Positions 10,155 through 20,629 of a DNA stretch of 64,000 nt are shown here, piece by piece. Origin of the DNA: Leishmania martiniquensis. Its lineage: Eukaryota; Euglenozoa; Kinetoplastea; Trypanosomatida; Trypanosomatidae. Location: contig NC_090171.1 in NCBI RefSeq assembly GCF_017916325.1, positions 1,663,501-1,727,500 of the forward strand, in the 5' to 3' direction. The notes beneath the pieces are model-generated. The model was not told the DNA's origin. It made no database searches and saw only the letters and a program-made list of their open reading frames with translations. The translations under genes were made by a program, and so were the position numbers. Within the stretch, counting starts at the first letter, position 1, and the number at the start of each line of letters is the position of its first letter.

Positions 10155-13100
10155 ATGCTCGCGACGCTGTTTTTTGACGAGTCGCGCGTCAGTACGGCAT
10201 TCCGGGCACGCGCGTGTCAGCAGGCGGTAGCCCCCCATGAGTCGAGTGCGACCAGGCACGCTCTGTCAAACGCTAGCACGACCATTTGGGGGCCAAATGA
10301 CGGTGTCGCACGCCTGCATGATGGAGGAGGACTCGTGCCGGCCCACGGCTGCGCGTTTAGCTGCCGCGGTGAGGTGGCTCTGTCGTCTATTCAAGCCACA
10401 CTGCTCTGGTGGCTAGACGCCGACGCAAGCGTGGTACGGCTGCTCGTCGTGAACGATACGCAAAGCAGCAAAGCCGCTCGCAGTTGCCAGTCGCGCCTCT
10501 TGACCGTCGAGCTGCCAGTCGTCGCTCCAAGCGACCTCGTGACATGCGGCGTGACTCAGAGTTATATGGGCGATAATGTGGTGGCAGTTGTTTGGGTTCA
10601 GCGTGGCGCTTCCGGGAAGGCGGAGGAGGGAGTGCTGCGCCCTGGGTTTGCGCGCGTGACAGTGCAGCGCGAGGTCGACAACACCGGCCACAGCAATCTC
10701 CTGCTCTTCCCTGATGAACAGGCCGTTCAATGCGCACCGCTGTCCAGCGTCCCAAGTTCCTTCTTCCAGGGTACCTTGGCCGGAAGCAGCAGTGCTGCCT
10801 GCGTGGTTGCGGCGCTCCCCGACGAGGCAACCCACCGCACCATCTCGATTGTTGTGCTCACCGATGGCTTACGTGTGTGGCGTGCCGAGCTGTTCGCGGA
10901 CGGAACGAGTGCCGTTAGTGGCTTTCGAGACGAGTACCGGCGCAACCTTCTCCGTTCCTTCTGTCAAGGCAACGACGAAGTGCGGCTGCTCGAAACTCGC
11001 AGCGCTGTCGCCGACTTGCAGCATTTGGCAAGCGCGGCGGCGCCGCACTCGTCGTCTTTTTCTAATGGTAGCGCGGAGGAGGCGAGCACGTCACCTCGCG
11101 GCTCTACCTGGCTTCGCCGACTTCTGGGTGCGGCTGGTCGCGTGGGGGCCAGCGCTACCGATGGCAGCGACGGCGCCACAGCTGCGGTGCCGGACTTGGC
11201 ATTGCCAACTGCCATCAGGAGGCGTCTTTACGTTGCTGTCACGGCCGTCCGGCACAGTCCGTTTGTACTGCTGACCCGATGGAATGGCCAGATGGAGGTG
11301 TATGACACAGCAAACGGCAGCCTGAAGTTGAGCCGGGCGTATCCGATCGGGATTCTGCCACAGGCAATGCTCCGTCCTGTCGATGGCGGCCCGCTAGGCT
11401 GGGGGGAGAAAAAGGCGGAAGGAAAAAGTCCGCTGTGCGCCCTACCGCCGGGGCTTCTCGTGCAGTGGGCTACACAGAGCCCAACAACACGGCTGCTGCA
11501 CGTTGTGTCGTGCTGCGGCGGCGCCGAAGGGCGCGCGTGCTTCTGGAGCTCGCTGACGCCCTTGGCGCCGGAGTCTTCGAGGATCATCGGGCTTGATCAG
11601 GTGAGCGAGGCCGGCGAGGTTCTGTCTCAGCACTGCACGCTGAGTGTCGCACCGCCTACGCAATCCAGCGTTCCACTTGCGTGCGCAGTGACGGCAGATG
11701 GGCGCAGAATGATTCTTGTGAGCGATGTCGGCACGGAGGAGGATAGCCATTTACTGTGCACCCGCTCTCTTGCCGCACTGACGCTGCGTGGAGAGCAGGC
11801 CTTTGAGGACGGAGTGGCCACGGTAGTGCAGGTGATGGAGGCGGGCGATGGCGGCGGCCTGGGCCACCTGCGTGTGGGTCACGCCCACGGATACCTGTGC
11901 CAGGGTGCCCGCATGCAGAGCGTCGCAGCGCAGGAGAATGCCGTGCTAATGGTGGAGCGCGGTCCGCAGGTGTGTCGTCTGTACACGCTGGAGGAGGCCA
12001 CCTCAGATGCGATGCGGCTGGCTAACGAAGGAGTGGTGGTTGGCGTGGACGAAGACGATTTTTACGCCACAGCACACCGCGTGGACGGCGATGGTATCGT
12101 CGCCGCATGCGCTGGCGGTGCTCTGCTGCCGTTGCATCGCGCTCACTTCGTTCCGCTCTCGGAGGTCTCGCTTCTGCTGCCGGGCACTGCTGTAGGGCCG
12201 GCTGGACACGGTGCCAACGTGTTTGCGCTTTACTGGGAAGGCGTCAGTGTCGTGCAAGCGTGCCCTCATGGGCCGCGGTTCATGTCAGATCTGCTGCAGG
12301 ACGTCCTGCTCGCCACAGCCCCCGTCACACAGCTGGCTTCCCTACCACGATTTCTGAGCGAGGCGCACCTCAGTGGGCACATAGCTGCATTAGAGTGCAA
12401 CGCGGCTGCAACGAAAGCTGCCGCGCTCGCAGCTATTCGTATGGCATTGGCACCGCCGCCGAGGGCCGCCGCTAACGGAACGCCGCACGTGCCTTACCAC
12501 TTCAGTCGTCTCTACGCAACGCATGCCACCCTCAGTGATCTAGTGTCTCGCATTACTTTCCTTACCACAACGTATCTGGGCTGGCAGAGCACCCATTCTG
12601 CTGCGTGCACGCTCTCCTCCACCGGTGGGGACGATGCCACAAACTCCGCGGAGTGGGTGTCGCATCAGCTTATCATAGGCCTGGAGGTGCTGGTCGCGGC
12701 GTACCATGCTGTGCCCGCCGCCGGTGCCGACCTTGTTCAGCTAGCTGTTCTTGATGAAAGTGCTAGCCAGCCATCGTACAAAGCCATCGTCGCCGCAATG
12801 CTTCCATCCCAGACCGACGAGGCAGGCTGTGGCGATGACGACGCCGTTTCCAGTGGCGGGGAAATCAGCACGCTCTCTATGCTGAAGGTGGCGAACCGGC
12901 TGCTCCGCTGCGGTACTCCCTCTACAGCGCGGTCCTGCGCAGTCTGGGTGAGGCAGCTTGCGCGCCGCTTCCCTCTCCTACAGCACTACAAGCTGCTGTC
13001 GCTGCTAGAGACAGCCGCGGCGTCTACGCAATCGGAGCGTGCTCTGGCGCTTTGTGAACAGGTATGCCAAGCACTCGCTAGAGAGTCACCCGCCGACGTC

Positions 13101-15185
13101 GCGACGGCGCTTCTGATGGAGGGCTTGCTGCTCACGGACGCCTCCGCCCCCGGCTCTGCGTTTCTCCAGGTTCCTCTTGAGGAGGTGGCTGCGTTGCTTG
13201 CGGCTGACCCGACACTGGGGCCGCGTCTCTACGCCGTTGGCGTGCTGCGTCGCACCATCACGGTCGGCTCGCTGCGCGTGTCTATGAGCCATACTGTCGC
13301 TCACCGATACCTGTACACCACGCTCCTGACGTGCGTTGAGGCGGTGGAACGGGTGCAAAGGTGCGCTTCGGCCTCCACCTCCGCGCCGTCGCTGGCTCCC
13401 TTTTCGCAGCTGCGCCGCGCGCTGGAGGATCTCCAGGTGGATGCGCTGCTGGCGAGCGCTCTTGCGAGAGTTTCTGAGTGTGATATTGCCTGCTCCTTTC
13501 ACCAAGTGCAGGCGGCGCTGGACCTCATGACACGCCACAAGTCTCTGCCGTCGTACGCCGAGCTGGTGCAGGTGATTCTTGGTCACATGGTCGAGGTGGC
13601 GTGCGCATCGCAGTCGAACATGAACGCACTGCTGCGCGCCACCACAATCGGTGCAGCGCAGCTTGAGGAGTCGTTGATTCTGCGGTGGTACAACTTCATT
13701 GCGCGCCTTCCGACCAAGAGCGCCACAGAAGCAACGGAGGCGCTGCGATACCGTGCCATCATGGGCTTGCACCGCTTTTTGATGAACCGCCACAACTACG
13801 CCCAGTGTGCACGACTGATGTCGAGCCTGGCTACGCTTATCCGCTGCTCCCCGTTGCGCCGCAGCACGTCGGCCGGCATCTCAGTCAGCGAGCTGGCCGG
13901 CCTTGCGCTCCATGCCGCGGAAATGATCGCACCCTCTGCGCCGATACCGGAGTCGGCGGATGGCGAGCACGATGGGATGAACCAAGGTACATCCCATGCG
14001 GCATCTCACAGCCCGGCTCTGATGGTGGGCTCGCCGCTGTCGCTGGGGTACTCATGGCAACCGTCAACCTCAGCGTCCCCGGCTCCTTTCGAGCTTAATG
14101 CGGTGACCTTCGGTGCGCCAGCGCGTTGCCCACGCTGGCTGACGCGCTCCGACATTCCCTGGCTGCGCCGCCGTCTTTACCAAGCGCACTGCGAGCGCCA
14201 GCTGTGGCGACGTCGCTGCACCCTCGATTGCACGGACCTCTGGGTCGAGGGTGCGCCGGTGGAGGCCTACCAAGCGGGCGTGGAGAAACTCGTAGTGGCG
14301 CTCATGCAGGCGCGCCTTTGGCCCCAGGCTTTTCGCTTTGCCTGCCTCTCAGCTGCGTACGACTCCTGTACCGTGCTGGTCGAGTGGGCGTTGGACCTGC
14401 TGCGCGCGCCGCGAGAGTACGGCGGCGAGGCAGCCGCCAAGGCTGATGCTGCGCCCGGTGACCTTGCAGCGGCGTGGGCGGAGCTCATCAGCTACTGCGG
14501 TGAGCTCTCCAACCTTGAGAATCAGTTTTACGCGTACGTGCGCACCGTCACCGCGGCGATGACCTGCGCCTATTCGCAAGTGCCGCCAGCGCTGCTTGCG
14601 GCCCACCGAGCGGCTGATCCCTACACGGCCATGACGACGCTGTTCCATGTCGCGCTTACCCTACGCAAGCAAGCGGAGGTGAAGCAGGGGCGCTGCGAGG
14701 AGGATGGCGACGACGAGCAGGATGTGGAGAAGTTGCCGCTGTCTTCATCCCATGGCGTTGCGGGAGCCGCGGTGGCCGACCGGGGCGTGTCTGCGCTGGA
14801 GGCTCTGCGGTGCAATGTGTGGCGTGCCTGGTGCGCGGCGGCTCGAATTGGCATTGACATGATCGCTGACCGTCAAGCGAGCTGGAAAGCTGCTCCTTGG
14901 TTCAAGTGCACTGCGGGTCGAATGGTCTCTGCCGGCGACGACCCGGCTGAGGAGGTGGCGGCGCAGACGCAGGCTGAGGCCATTGTGGCACGAACCATAT
15001 CGTCCGCCTCGTCCGCCGCGCGCATGACGTTTGCGGCGTTTACGGCTGGCGCGCTTGATCCGATGGCGGTCTGCGCGCGCGAGCTGCTGAGGATACCAAC
15101 CTATCGTGCAGCCCTTAGCCTGGTCGCGGAGGGTGAGGAGACGGTGCGTCAGTTTCAGGACCTGATGGAGCGGCCCTGCAGCTGA
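10155..15185 (+). CDS. Large propeller/solenoid-type protein, possible scaffold nucleoporin
   Basis: The protein is 1676 aa, and the ATG follows a clear trans-splice acceptor by about 30 bases. Residues 1 to about 560 are rich in short beta-type segments with spaced hydrophobics, including an IVVLTDGLRVWRAEL strand pair and a VLLTRWNGQMEVYDTANG segment that look like degenerate WD/beta-propeller blades. Residues about 590-1676 are mostly helical with Ala/Leu-rich repeats and no catalytic motif. A propeller followed by a long alpha-solenoid is the known architecture of Y-complex nucleoporins (Nup120/160, Nup133) and also of coatomer and IFT scaffold proteins. The absence of clear WD40 signatures and the VWRAEL-type blade favour the Nup120/160-like option, but this is a fold-level guess from composition. 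There is no signal peptide or membrane span. Acidic and Ser-rich loops (about 300-330 and 1280-1310) are probably disordered. Confidence 0.92.
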   Translation: MLATLFFDESRVSTAFRARACQQAVAPHESSATRHALSNASTTIWGPNDGVARLHDGGGLVPAHGCAFSCRGEVALSSIQATLLWWLDADASVVRLLVVNDTQSSKAARSCQSRLLTVELPVVAPSDLVTCGVTQSYMGDNVVAVVWVQRGASGKAEEGVLRPGFARVTVQREVDNTGHSNLLLFPDEQAVQCAPLSSVPSSFFQGTLAGSSSAACVVAALPDEATHRTISIVVLTDGLRVWRAELFADGTSAVSGFRDEYRRNLLRSFCQGNDEVRLLETRSAVADLQHLASAAAPHSSSFSNGSAEEASTSPRGSTWLRRLLGAAGRVGASATDGSDGATAAVPDLALPTAIRRRLYVAVTAVRHSPFVLLTRWNGQMEVYDTANGSLKLSRAYPIGILPQAMLRPVDGGPLGWGEKKAEGKSPLCALPPGLLVQWATQSPTTRLLHVVSCCGGAEGRACFWSSLTPLAPESSRIIGLDQVSEAGEVLSQHCTLSVAPPTQSSVPLACAVTADGRRMILVSDVGTEEDSHLLCTRSLAALTLRGEQAFEDGVATVVQVMEAGDGGGLGHLRVGHAHGYLCQGARMQSVAAQENAVLMVERGPQVCRLYTLEEATSDAMRLANEGVVVGVDEDDFYATAHRVDGDGIVAACAGGALLPLHRAHFVPLSEVSLLLPGTAVGPAGHGANVFALYWEGVSVVQACPHGPRFMSDLLQDVLLATAPVTQLASLPRFLSEAHLSGHIAALECNAAATKAAALAAIRMALAPPPRAAANGTPHVPYHFSRLYATHATLSDLVSRITFLTTTYLGWQSTHSAACTLSSTGGDDATNSAEWVSHQLIIGLEVLVAAYHAVPAAGADLVQLAVLDESASQPSYKAIVAAMLPSQTDEAGCGDDDAVSSGGEISTLSMLKVANRLLRCGTPSTARSCAVWVRQLARRFPLLQHYKLLSLLETAAASTQSERALALCEQVCQALARESPADVATALLMEGLLLTDASAPGSAFLQVPLEEVAALLAADPTLGPRLYAVGVLRRTITVGSLRVSMSHTVAHRYLYTTLLTCVEAVERVQRCASASTSAPSLAPFSQLRRALEDLQVDALLASALARVSECDIACSFHQVQAALDLMTRHKSLPSYAELVQVILGHMVEVACASQSNMNALLRATTIGAAQLEESLILRWYNFIARLPTKSATEATEALRYRAIMGLHRFLMNRHNYAQCARLMSSLATLIRCSPLRRSTSAGISVSELAGLALHAAEMIAPSAPIPESADGEHDGMNQGTSHAASHSPALMVGSPLSLGYSWQPSTSASPAPFELNAVTFGAPARCPRWLTRSDIPWLRRRLYQAHCERQLWRRRCTLDCTDLWVEGAPVEAYQAGVEKLVVALMQARLWPQAFRFACLSAAYDSCTVLVEWALDLLRAPREYGGEAAAKADAAPGDLAAAWAELISYCGELSNLENQFYAYVRTVTAAMTCAYSQVPPALLAAHRAADPYTAMTTLFHVALTLRKQAEVKQGRCEEDGDDEQDVEKLPLSSSHGVAGAAVADRGVSALEALRCNVWRAWCAAARIGIDMIADRQASWKAAPWFKCTAGRMVSAGDDPAEEVAAQTQAEAIVARTISSASSAARMTFAAFTAGALDPMAVCARELLRIPTYRAALSLVAEGEETVRQFQDLMERPCS

Positions 15186-16762
15186 CAGATGCCTTGATGG
15201 CTGCTGTGTGTGACGCGAAAGAGCGGATAATATCTGCAGAGGCCACCTGAGCACGGATGTGCGCCTCGAAGCAGTGGAAGAGGAGGGAAAGAGTGATCTC
15301 TGCTCTTCTACCGTCTGCGGGCGAGACGCTCTCAGACTTGTATTGGTGAATGGCGCGTGGTCTTAGTTCTTTGATCGGTTGACTATTATGCAGATGCGTG
15401 CCTTTGTTGTGTTGTGTGTGTTCGAAGGCGGTTCCAGGACTGAGCTCAGCGGCTTGACGAATGGGACGCCACATCTTTCCCCTCCAGAACCTTGAACTCT
15501 GCGCAGCTTGTTCGCTCACGCTGCCGTGAAGAGATGGATATACACACACATATATATCGTAATGTGCGTCGCTTGCCTGTTGCGTTCGTGAGTCACATAG
15601 AGTTTAACAGTGTGTGCGTGGCCGTGCACGGTTTTGACGGCGCGTGTGGTGACGTATGTGCGTGCTTAATGCGCAAATCGTTGGTGACTTCTTTTTTGAT
15701 GTGTGTGTTTCCTTTATTACGTTTGCCCACGTTGACATCCGAATGGCGGCCAATTATCAATGGGACATAACGGCCCGCCCTGGCAGGAGTGTGTAAAAAT
15801 ATGCAGGTGAGCCTATTGTGCCACGCTTGACCATATTGTATACCATTGATGCTGTCACTAATGAGCAGACTCGCTCTGTCCTGCGACCGCTCTGGAGTGT
15901 TGGCGTACTTGACGAGAAGGCGCAGGGTCACCCCAGCCGGCGCAGGCTTCCGTGTGTCTCTCTCGAACCGCTCGGTTCCATACGACCACTTCGCGGGCGG
16001 ATAGCGCCTGCGCGCTGCTACTTACACGGCTCAAAGATGGGCAGAGACGCATCTGCGCCTGCATCACATGCTACCACCTTTCCTCTTTGTCTTTCTCCAA
16101 TTCAACTGATACGCGGGTGACCACTTCCGCGCGCGTGCGCAGCGTGCGACGCCAAGGCACGCTTCTTCTTATCCTTCACATCTGCCGGCCGGCACCCACA
16201 GACAGACGCCGTCTATCTGTCGATTCTTCAGGCAGCCTCACTGCACTTCGCTAGCCGCCCCTCCTCCTATCCTCCTCGCTTGCTTCAGGGTGGGGTCGAG
16301 CGAGACACCAGTTTCTGTGAGGCACGCGAGAAAGGAAGAGGCTTACTGGTAGGCTTGTGATCACAACGTGCAGAGGTAAGCCTGCCAATAGCCATAGGTG
16401 TACGCGTCCCTTGGCACTCGCCCCGTGGCAGAAACAAAGACCGACGTCTTGACGCTAGCTGCACTGGCCGCCTTCTACTGTTTACTTGGCCTCTGCATAA
16501 GGAGGGAAAGACAGGGGCGAGAGAGCGCTGCTGGTGTCCACTGTTGTGGCAGTCTCCGTCTAAGTGCTGGCTTGCTTAGTCTCAGCCGCGTTGATTTCAG
16601 GGCTGCGTATCCCCGGACAAGGCGAGTGCGTCTCAGTTTTCTCGCCTGGCGCTGACGCTTGACTTCTGCCCTCCTTCGCCCCCTTCACTTCTAAGTCGAA
16701 AACAGAGCAGGTGAGCCTGCGCCTTCGCGTGGGGTTGGGGTGGGGAAGGGGGCGTTTCTCAC
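15186..16762. other. Intergenic spacer
   Basis: Spacer of about 1.6 kb with no supported gene. Open frames are short and change character along their length. It is less T-rich than other spacers between about 15700 and 16250. No known repeat or RNA gene is recognised. Confidence 0.55.
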
Positions 16763-16794
16763 GCCTGTTTTCTTCTCCTTCGCACTCTTTCCAG
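16763..16794 (+). promoter_or_regulatory. Spliced-leader acceptor, Crooked neck gene
   Basis: The pyrimidine tract TGTTTTCTTCTCCTTCGCAC and following bases end in CCAG (AG at 16793-16794), 21 bases before the ATG at 16816. This rejects the upstream open extension as coding. Inferred. Confidence 0.72.
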
Positions 16795-16815
16795 CTGAGC
16801 TGGACGGACGTCGCC

Positions 16816-19287
16816 ATGAAGCGCTCTCGCCAGGATAATGCCCGCCTTGGTCCCGCTGCGGCCGCCATGCGCCGCCGTGATGTGTACAGAGACGGCCGGC
16901 AAGCGGAGGAGCAGGTGAGCATCCAGAAGCTTTTCCGGGATGCTGTGGCAATGCAAAAGTTCCACTCCCCAAACCAGTCTGGCGCCGGGGCCCGTGTGAT
17001 GATCCATAGCCGTGAGGAGCTTGCTTTGTATCACCAGAAGCGACGTGCAGAGCTGGAGGAGAGTGTGCGGCGCGGATTTAAGGCAATTGGCAACTGGATT
17101 CGCTACGCACGTTGGGAAGCGCAGCAGCGTGATTTCGACCGCATGCGGGCCATCATGGAGCGCGCCGTTCCTGTGCACGGCGAGAATCCGAACCTCTGGC
17201 GCGACTACGCGGAGCTGGAGGAGTCGAACGGGTTCGTAGAACACGCTCGTCAGGTGTGGAATCGTGGCGTGACCGCGCTGCCGTCGAGCGTGGACCTGTG
17301 GTTAAAGTACCTGGTAATGGAGCAGGCGGTGGGCCATGATCAGCGGGTGCGAGATGTCTTTCATCGGTGGCTTTCCGGGGACGCAGCACCGCCCTGTGCA
17401 TACGAGCTTGCCGCGCTCTACGAGGCGCAGCAGAAGCGTCAGGCAGGCTGCCGCGATATCCTTCGGCGCTATGTCGAGCGCTTCAACACAGCTGCGAGCT
17501 GGGTGCTGTATGGTGCCACGGAACAACAAGTCTTCGGCGATCACGGGCGTGCCGTCAAGGTACTCGAGACAGCCATGCAGGCACTTCCGGATGAGCACTT
17601 GTGGGGACCGGTGGAGTGCCGCGTGCCGCTTGCGCTGGCGGAGGCGCACGTCGCTGCTGGCAGTGTCGCACAGGCGCGCAATGTTTTCCTCAACATACTC
17701 GAACGCGTGGCTGACAACCCCTCGTTAGTAGAGAAGGTTCTCGCGTCTTACAGCCGCTTTGAGCGACTCTACGGTGACGGCGCCCACTCTGAGCAGGTCG
17801 CGCGCCTGCGCATCACCCAGCTGTACGAAGAGCGCCTCCGAAAAAATACCAGTGACTTTGATGCCTATCTGACCCTCTACTCTCTCTACCGAGACCAGGA
17901 GCAGGAGAGCGCGGTGTGCGCGAGTGGCCCGAAGAATAAACCACTGGCGACTGCGAGCAGCAGCGCTGCCGAGACTTCGACGGCACTTGTTGCTTCGATG
18001 GCGCCTTCCTCCTCTACATCGCGGCAGGTGCTGGAGCGCGCGCTTCGGATTCCTGCACGCGACCCGTATAGCGCCCAACAGCGTGCTGTGCTGGTTATGG
18101 AGTACGCTCGCATCTGTGAGGCTGATGGCGAGCCTGATGCAGGGCGACAGGCCCTAGCGCAAGAGATCAAAAATTTTCCCTTTGATGCGGCTCTTTGCCC
18201 GCGGTTGTGGGTGGAGGCGGCGGAAATGGAGGAGCGTCATGGCGACGCCACTCAGGCGCGCCGGCTTCTCCGTGCGGGGTCACAGGTAACGAAGGATGCC
18301 CGACTGTTCGACGAGGCGATCAAGTTGGAGGAGCGGCAGCGGTCTACTGTAATCGAGGCCATGTACGCCGAAGCGCCCGAAAACACGCCGCCCTCGGCGA
18401 GAGAGGTGGAGGAGGCATGTGCGCCGTATGTGGCGGAGCTGCGAACGGATTATCAGAATGCCATCCAGGCCTTCCCGTTCGACGTGAAGTGGTGGCTACG
18501 CTATGCGAAGCTGGAGGAGGAGCAGCAGGAGATTCCGCGCGCCGACGCGTTGTACGGCGCCTGCATTCGTACCTTCAACGAGGAGGCGGAGCGGGTGACG
18601 TCTTTTGCGCAGCGGTACGATATACTCGGCCATGTCGACACCGCGTGGGCACACCGGATTCATCTGTACGCGCGGCGCGCACGTGCTCTGCAGCGACTGG
18701 CGTCGCGGCGTAAGGGTATCATTGCCGAGGCAGAGGCGGCCCGGGCTGAGTTGGCAACGGTGCAAGAGCAGCTTTCGCACCTGTACGCGGCTCTGCTGCA
18801 GGACGTGTGGAACGCGTACCGACACGAGGTGGTGAGATGGTTTTATCGGTACTTTGAGGTAGGTGAGGGGAGCGGCTCTGGTGTGCTCGCCGGTGCAGCG
18901 CCAAAGGCGCTGCCCTCGTCCCTCACCCCTGCCACAGCGCGCTGGTCGGAGGCAGTGGAGGCGGTGGCGGGCTACATGGAGCGGGTAAAAACGGATAAGT
19001 CAGGCCAGGGTACACCAGCGAGTGTCACAGAGGCTCTTCGCGCCATCCTTAAGTCTATGGTCGAGGCGGAGCGCCACGCCATTCGCCGCTCCCTCGGGTG
19101 GACTGAGCAGACAACGCAGTTCGATGCCGTTCAGAGGGCGTGGGAGTGGGGCGAGTTGCTGCTGTCGCCGCTTCTCGAGGAGTGGAGCAAGTTCGAGCTT
19201 ACCCACGGTGGGTCACTGGAGGCAGTTGCCGCGGCGATGGAGAAACCCACAAAGCGCCGCACGCGGCTCTTCAAGGCACGCTCGTAG
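16816..19287 (+). CDS. Crooked neck-like splicing factor (Clf1/Syf3/CRNKL1)
   Basis: The protein is 823 aa from the first ATG after the acceptor. It is made of tandem HAT (half-a-TPR) repeats. The family's N-terminal signature is clear: a basic helix with KRRAELEESVRRG, then NWIRYARWEAQQRDFDRMR and LWRDYAELEESNGFVEHAR, followed by LWLKYLVMEQAVG. These match successive HAT helices with the W-x-x-Y-A-x-x-E pattern. HAT repeats continue through the C-terminal half (WWLRYAKLEEEQQEIPRAD near residue 560). Clf1/Syf3 is a structural component of the Prp19-associated (NTC) complex and helps assemble the catalytic spliceosome in the nucleus. In trypanosomatids nearly every mRNA needs trans-splicing, so this is presumably an essential core factor. 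It is longer than human CRNKL1 (about 690 aa in the common form) because of Ala/Ser-rich insertions, for example near residues 375-400. The Glu/Ala-rich C-terminal third is less conserved. Confidence 0.95.
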   Translation: MKRSRQDNARLGPAAAAMRRRDVYRDGRQAEEQVSIQKLFRDAVAMQKFHSPNQSGAGARVMIHSREELALYHQKRRAELEESVRRGFKAIGNWIRYARWEAQQRDFDRMRAIMERAVPVHGENPNLWRDYAELEESNGFVEHARQVWNRGVTALPSSVDLWLKYLVMEQAVGHDQRVRDVFHRWLSGDAAPPCAYELAALYEAQQKRQAGCRDILRRYVERFNTAASWVLYGATEQQVFGDHGRAVKVLETAMQALPDEHLWGPVECRVPLALAEAHVAAGSVAQARNVFLNILERVADNPSLVEKVLASYSRFERLYGDGAHSEQVARLRITQLYEERLRKNTSDFDAYLTLYSLYRDQEQESAVCASGPKNKPLATASSSAAETSTALVASMAPSSSTSRQVLERALRIPARDPYSAQQRAVLVMEYARICEADGEPDAGRQALAQEIKNFPFDAALCPRLWVEAAEMEERHGDATQARRLLRAGSQVTKDARLFDEAIKLEERQRSTVIEAMYAEAPENTPPSAREVEEACAPYVAELRTDYQNAIQAFPFDVKWWLRYAKLEEEQQEIPRADALYGACIRTFNEEAERVTSFAQRYDILGHVDTAWAHRIHLYARRARALQRLASRRKGIIAEAEAARAELATVQEQLSHLYAALLQDVWNAYRHEVVRWFYRYFEVGEGSGSGVLAGAAPKALPSSLTPATARWSEAVEAVAGYMERVKTDKSGQGTPASVTEALRAILKSMVEAERHAIRRSLGWTEQTTQFDAVQRAWEWGELLLSPLLEEWSKFELTHGGSLEAVAAAMEKPTKRRTRLFKARS

Positions 19288-20459
19288 CCAGAATAGCAGC
19301 GAGGGAGGGAGAGAGAGGAGGAAAGTGTGTGTGTATTTGAGGGGGGCGGCTATAGCAGGCGTACCGGTGCCACAGCGCATTGGTGCCACAGTGTGCTCTC
19401 CTGAGTCGCGTTTGTGTCGGCTACTGCGCATGTGTGCTCCGTTGTGTGCAGCGGAATGTGTCGGGCGGGCTCAGGACGAGCACCCCCGGCGCCGCCTTGG
19501 AGTCACATCACCACCATCTTACGCGCTTGCAAAGAGAGAGGAAGTCTCGTAGGAGGAGCACCGAAGGTAACGAAAAAAGAAAGACGGCAGCGCTTCATCG
19601 TGCAGAGCTCGGCCGTTTTGACACAGGGGCAACCTGGCAGCTCTGGCGACTCCTCGAACGCTTGCCGGTGTTTTGGGCGCATGTAAAGCCGCATCTCTTC
19701 CTGTCGCTGGCTCTTGCATGGGCTCGCTTGACAACGGTCCGCCGCCGCCTGTGGTGTGGCGGCTGCCTCTTTCATTGAAGTGAACGGTTCTGTATTACGA
19801 ACTCCATTGCCCGCAGAACCGAGCGGATCCAGCGCACACATGCGCGTGTGCTCATTCGCGTCTTTCGCTTAACCACTGACTCCTCTCTTACTGACCCCTC
19901 ACTGCCTCTTGCCACGTATGTGCGCGTGGGCGCGTTTGCCCCCCTCCCCCCGTCCCCCCTCTCCCCACTCCTCACACAACAATGGCCGGTGTGTTAGTCT
20001 CTTCTTCCGTCGCTTTTTTTTTGTGGCTCGTAACTCTCTCTCTGTTATACTGCGCAGAGTGTGCGTGAGCCGGAGCTCAACGGGGGTGTTGGCGGAGACC
20101 TCTGTGTGCTATGCTTTCCGACTCGTTGCTTCAGTGAGAGGATTCTGCATGCATGTGCCTCGGGCGGTCTCGCTTCTGTTCCTACTTCCCTTTCCGCTTC
20201 GTCGAGTGGGCGCGTCTTCGCACGCGCGACCGCACGGACGCTTCCCTCTTCCCACCCCTTGCCGGGGCGCTCTCCCCCTTTCTCCTCTCCTTCTAAGCAC
20301 GCGTTGCTTCTCTGCCTCCCCCCTTCTCGTCTCTCCTCCCCTTTCCTTCCCCCTTCGTTTGTAATCTTTGCTGTCTTTCACGACACACGCTCTCCGTCCT
20401 CTCTGTGCATGTGTGAAAGTCTTCTGCTTCCATGCCCTTCCATCTTTTCGTTGCCCGCC
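19288..20459. other. Intergenic spacer
   Basis: About 1.2 kb with no supported gene. The right half (19930-20450) is strongly T/C-rich and would supply pyrimidine tracts for processing both flanking mRNAs. No RNA gene or repeat is recognised. Confidence 0.55.
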
Positions 20460-20550
20460 AGAACTCTGTCGCATTCAGCTTCCGTTCCTTCCCTTCGTTT
20501 TAAAACTTGGTGTATCAACAGTAGTCCCTCCGTCGCTCGCCTGGGCACAG
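20440..20550 (+). promoter_or_regulatory. Candidate spliced-leader acceptors, PH/GTPase-like gene
   Basis: Several pyrimidine stretches precede the gene. Plausible AGs are at 20460-20461 (after a CATCTTTTCGTTGCCCGCC stretch) and 20549-20550. There is no ATG between either site and 20630, so either choice gives the same start codon. Inferred. Confidence 0.45.
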
Positions 20551-20629
20551 GATCCTCCTTCGGCGCCGCCAAAGGACCGCCGTCTGCCTCCCTTTGCGTC
20601 GCTTCCTCCTCTCTGCATTTTTCACCCGC

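Noticed and set aside
13086..13793. 235-residue minus-strand open frame
   Set aside because: Antisense shadow of the 1676-aa gene, caused by high third-position GC.
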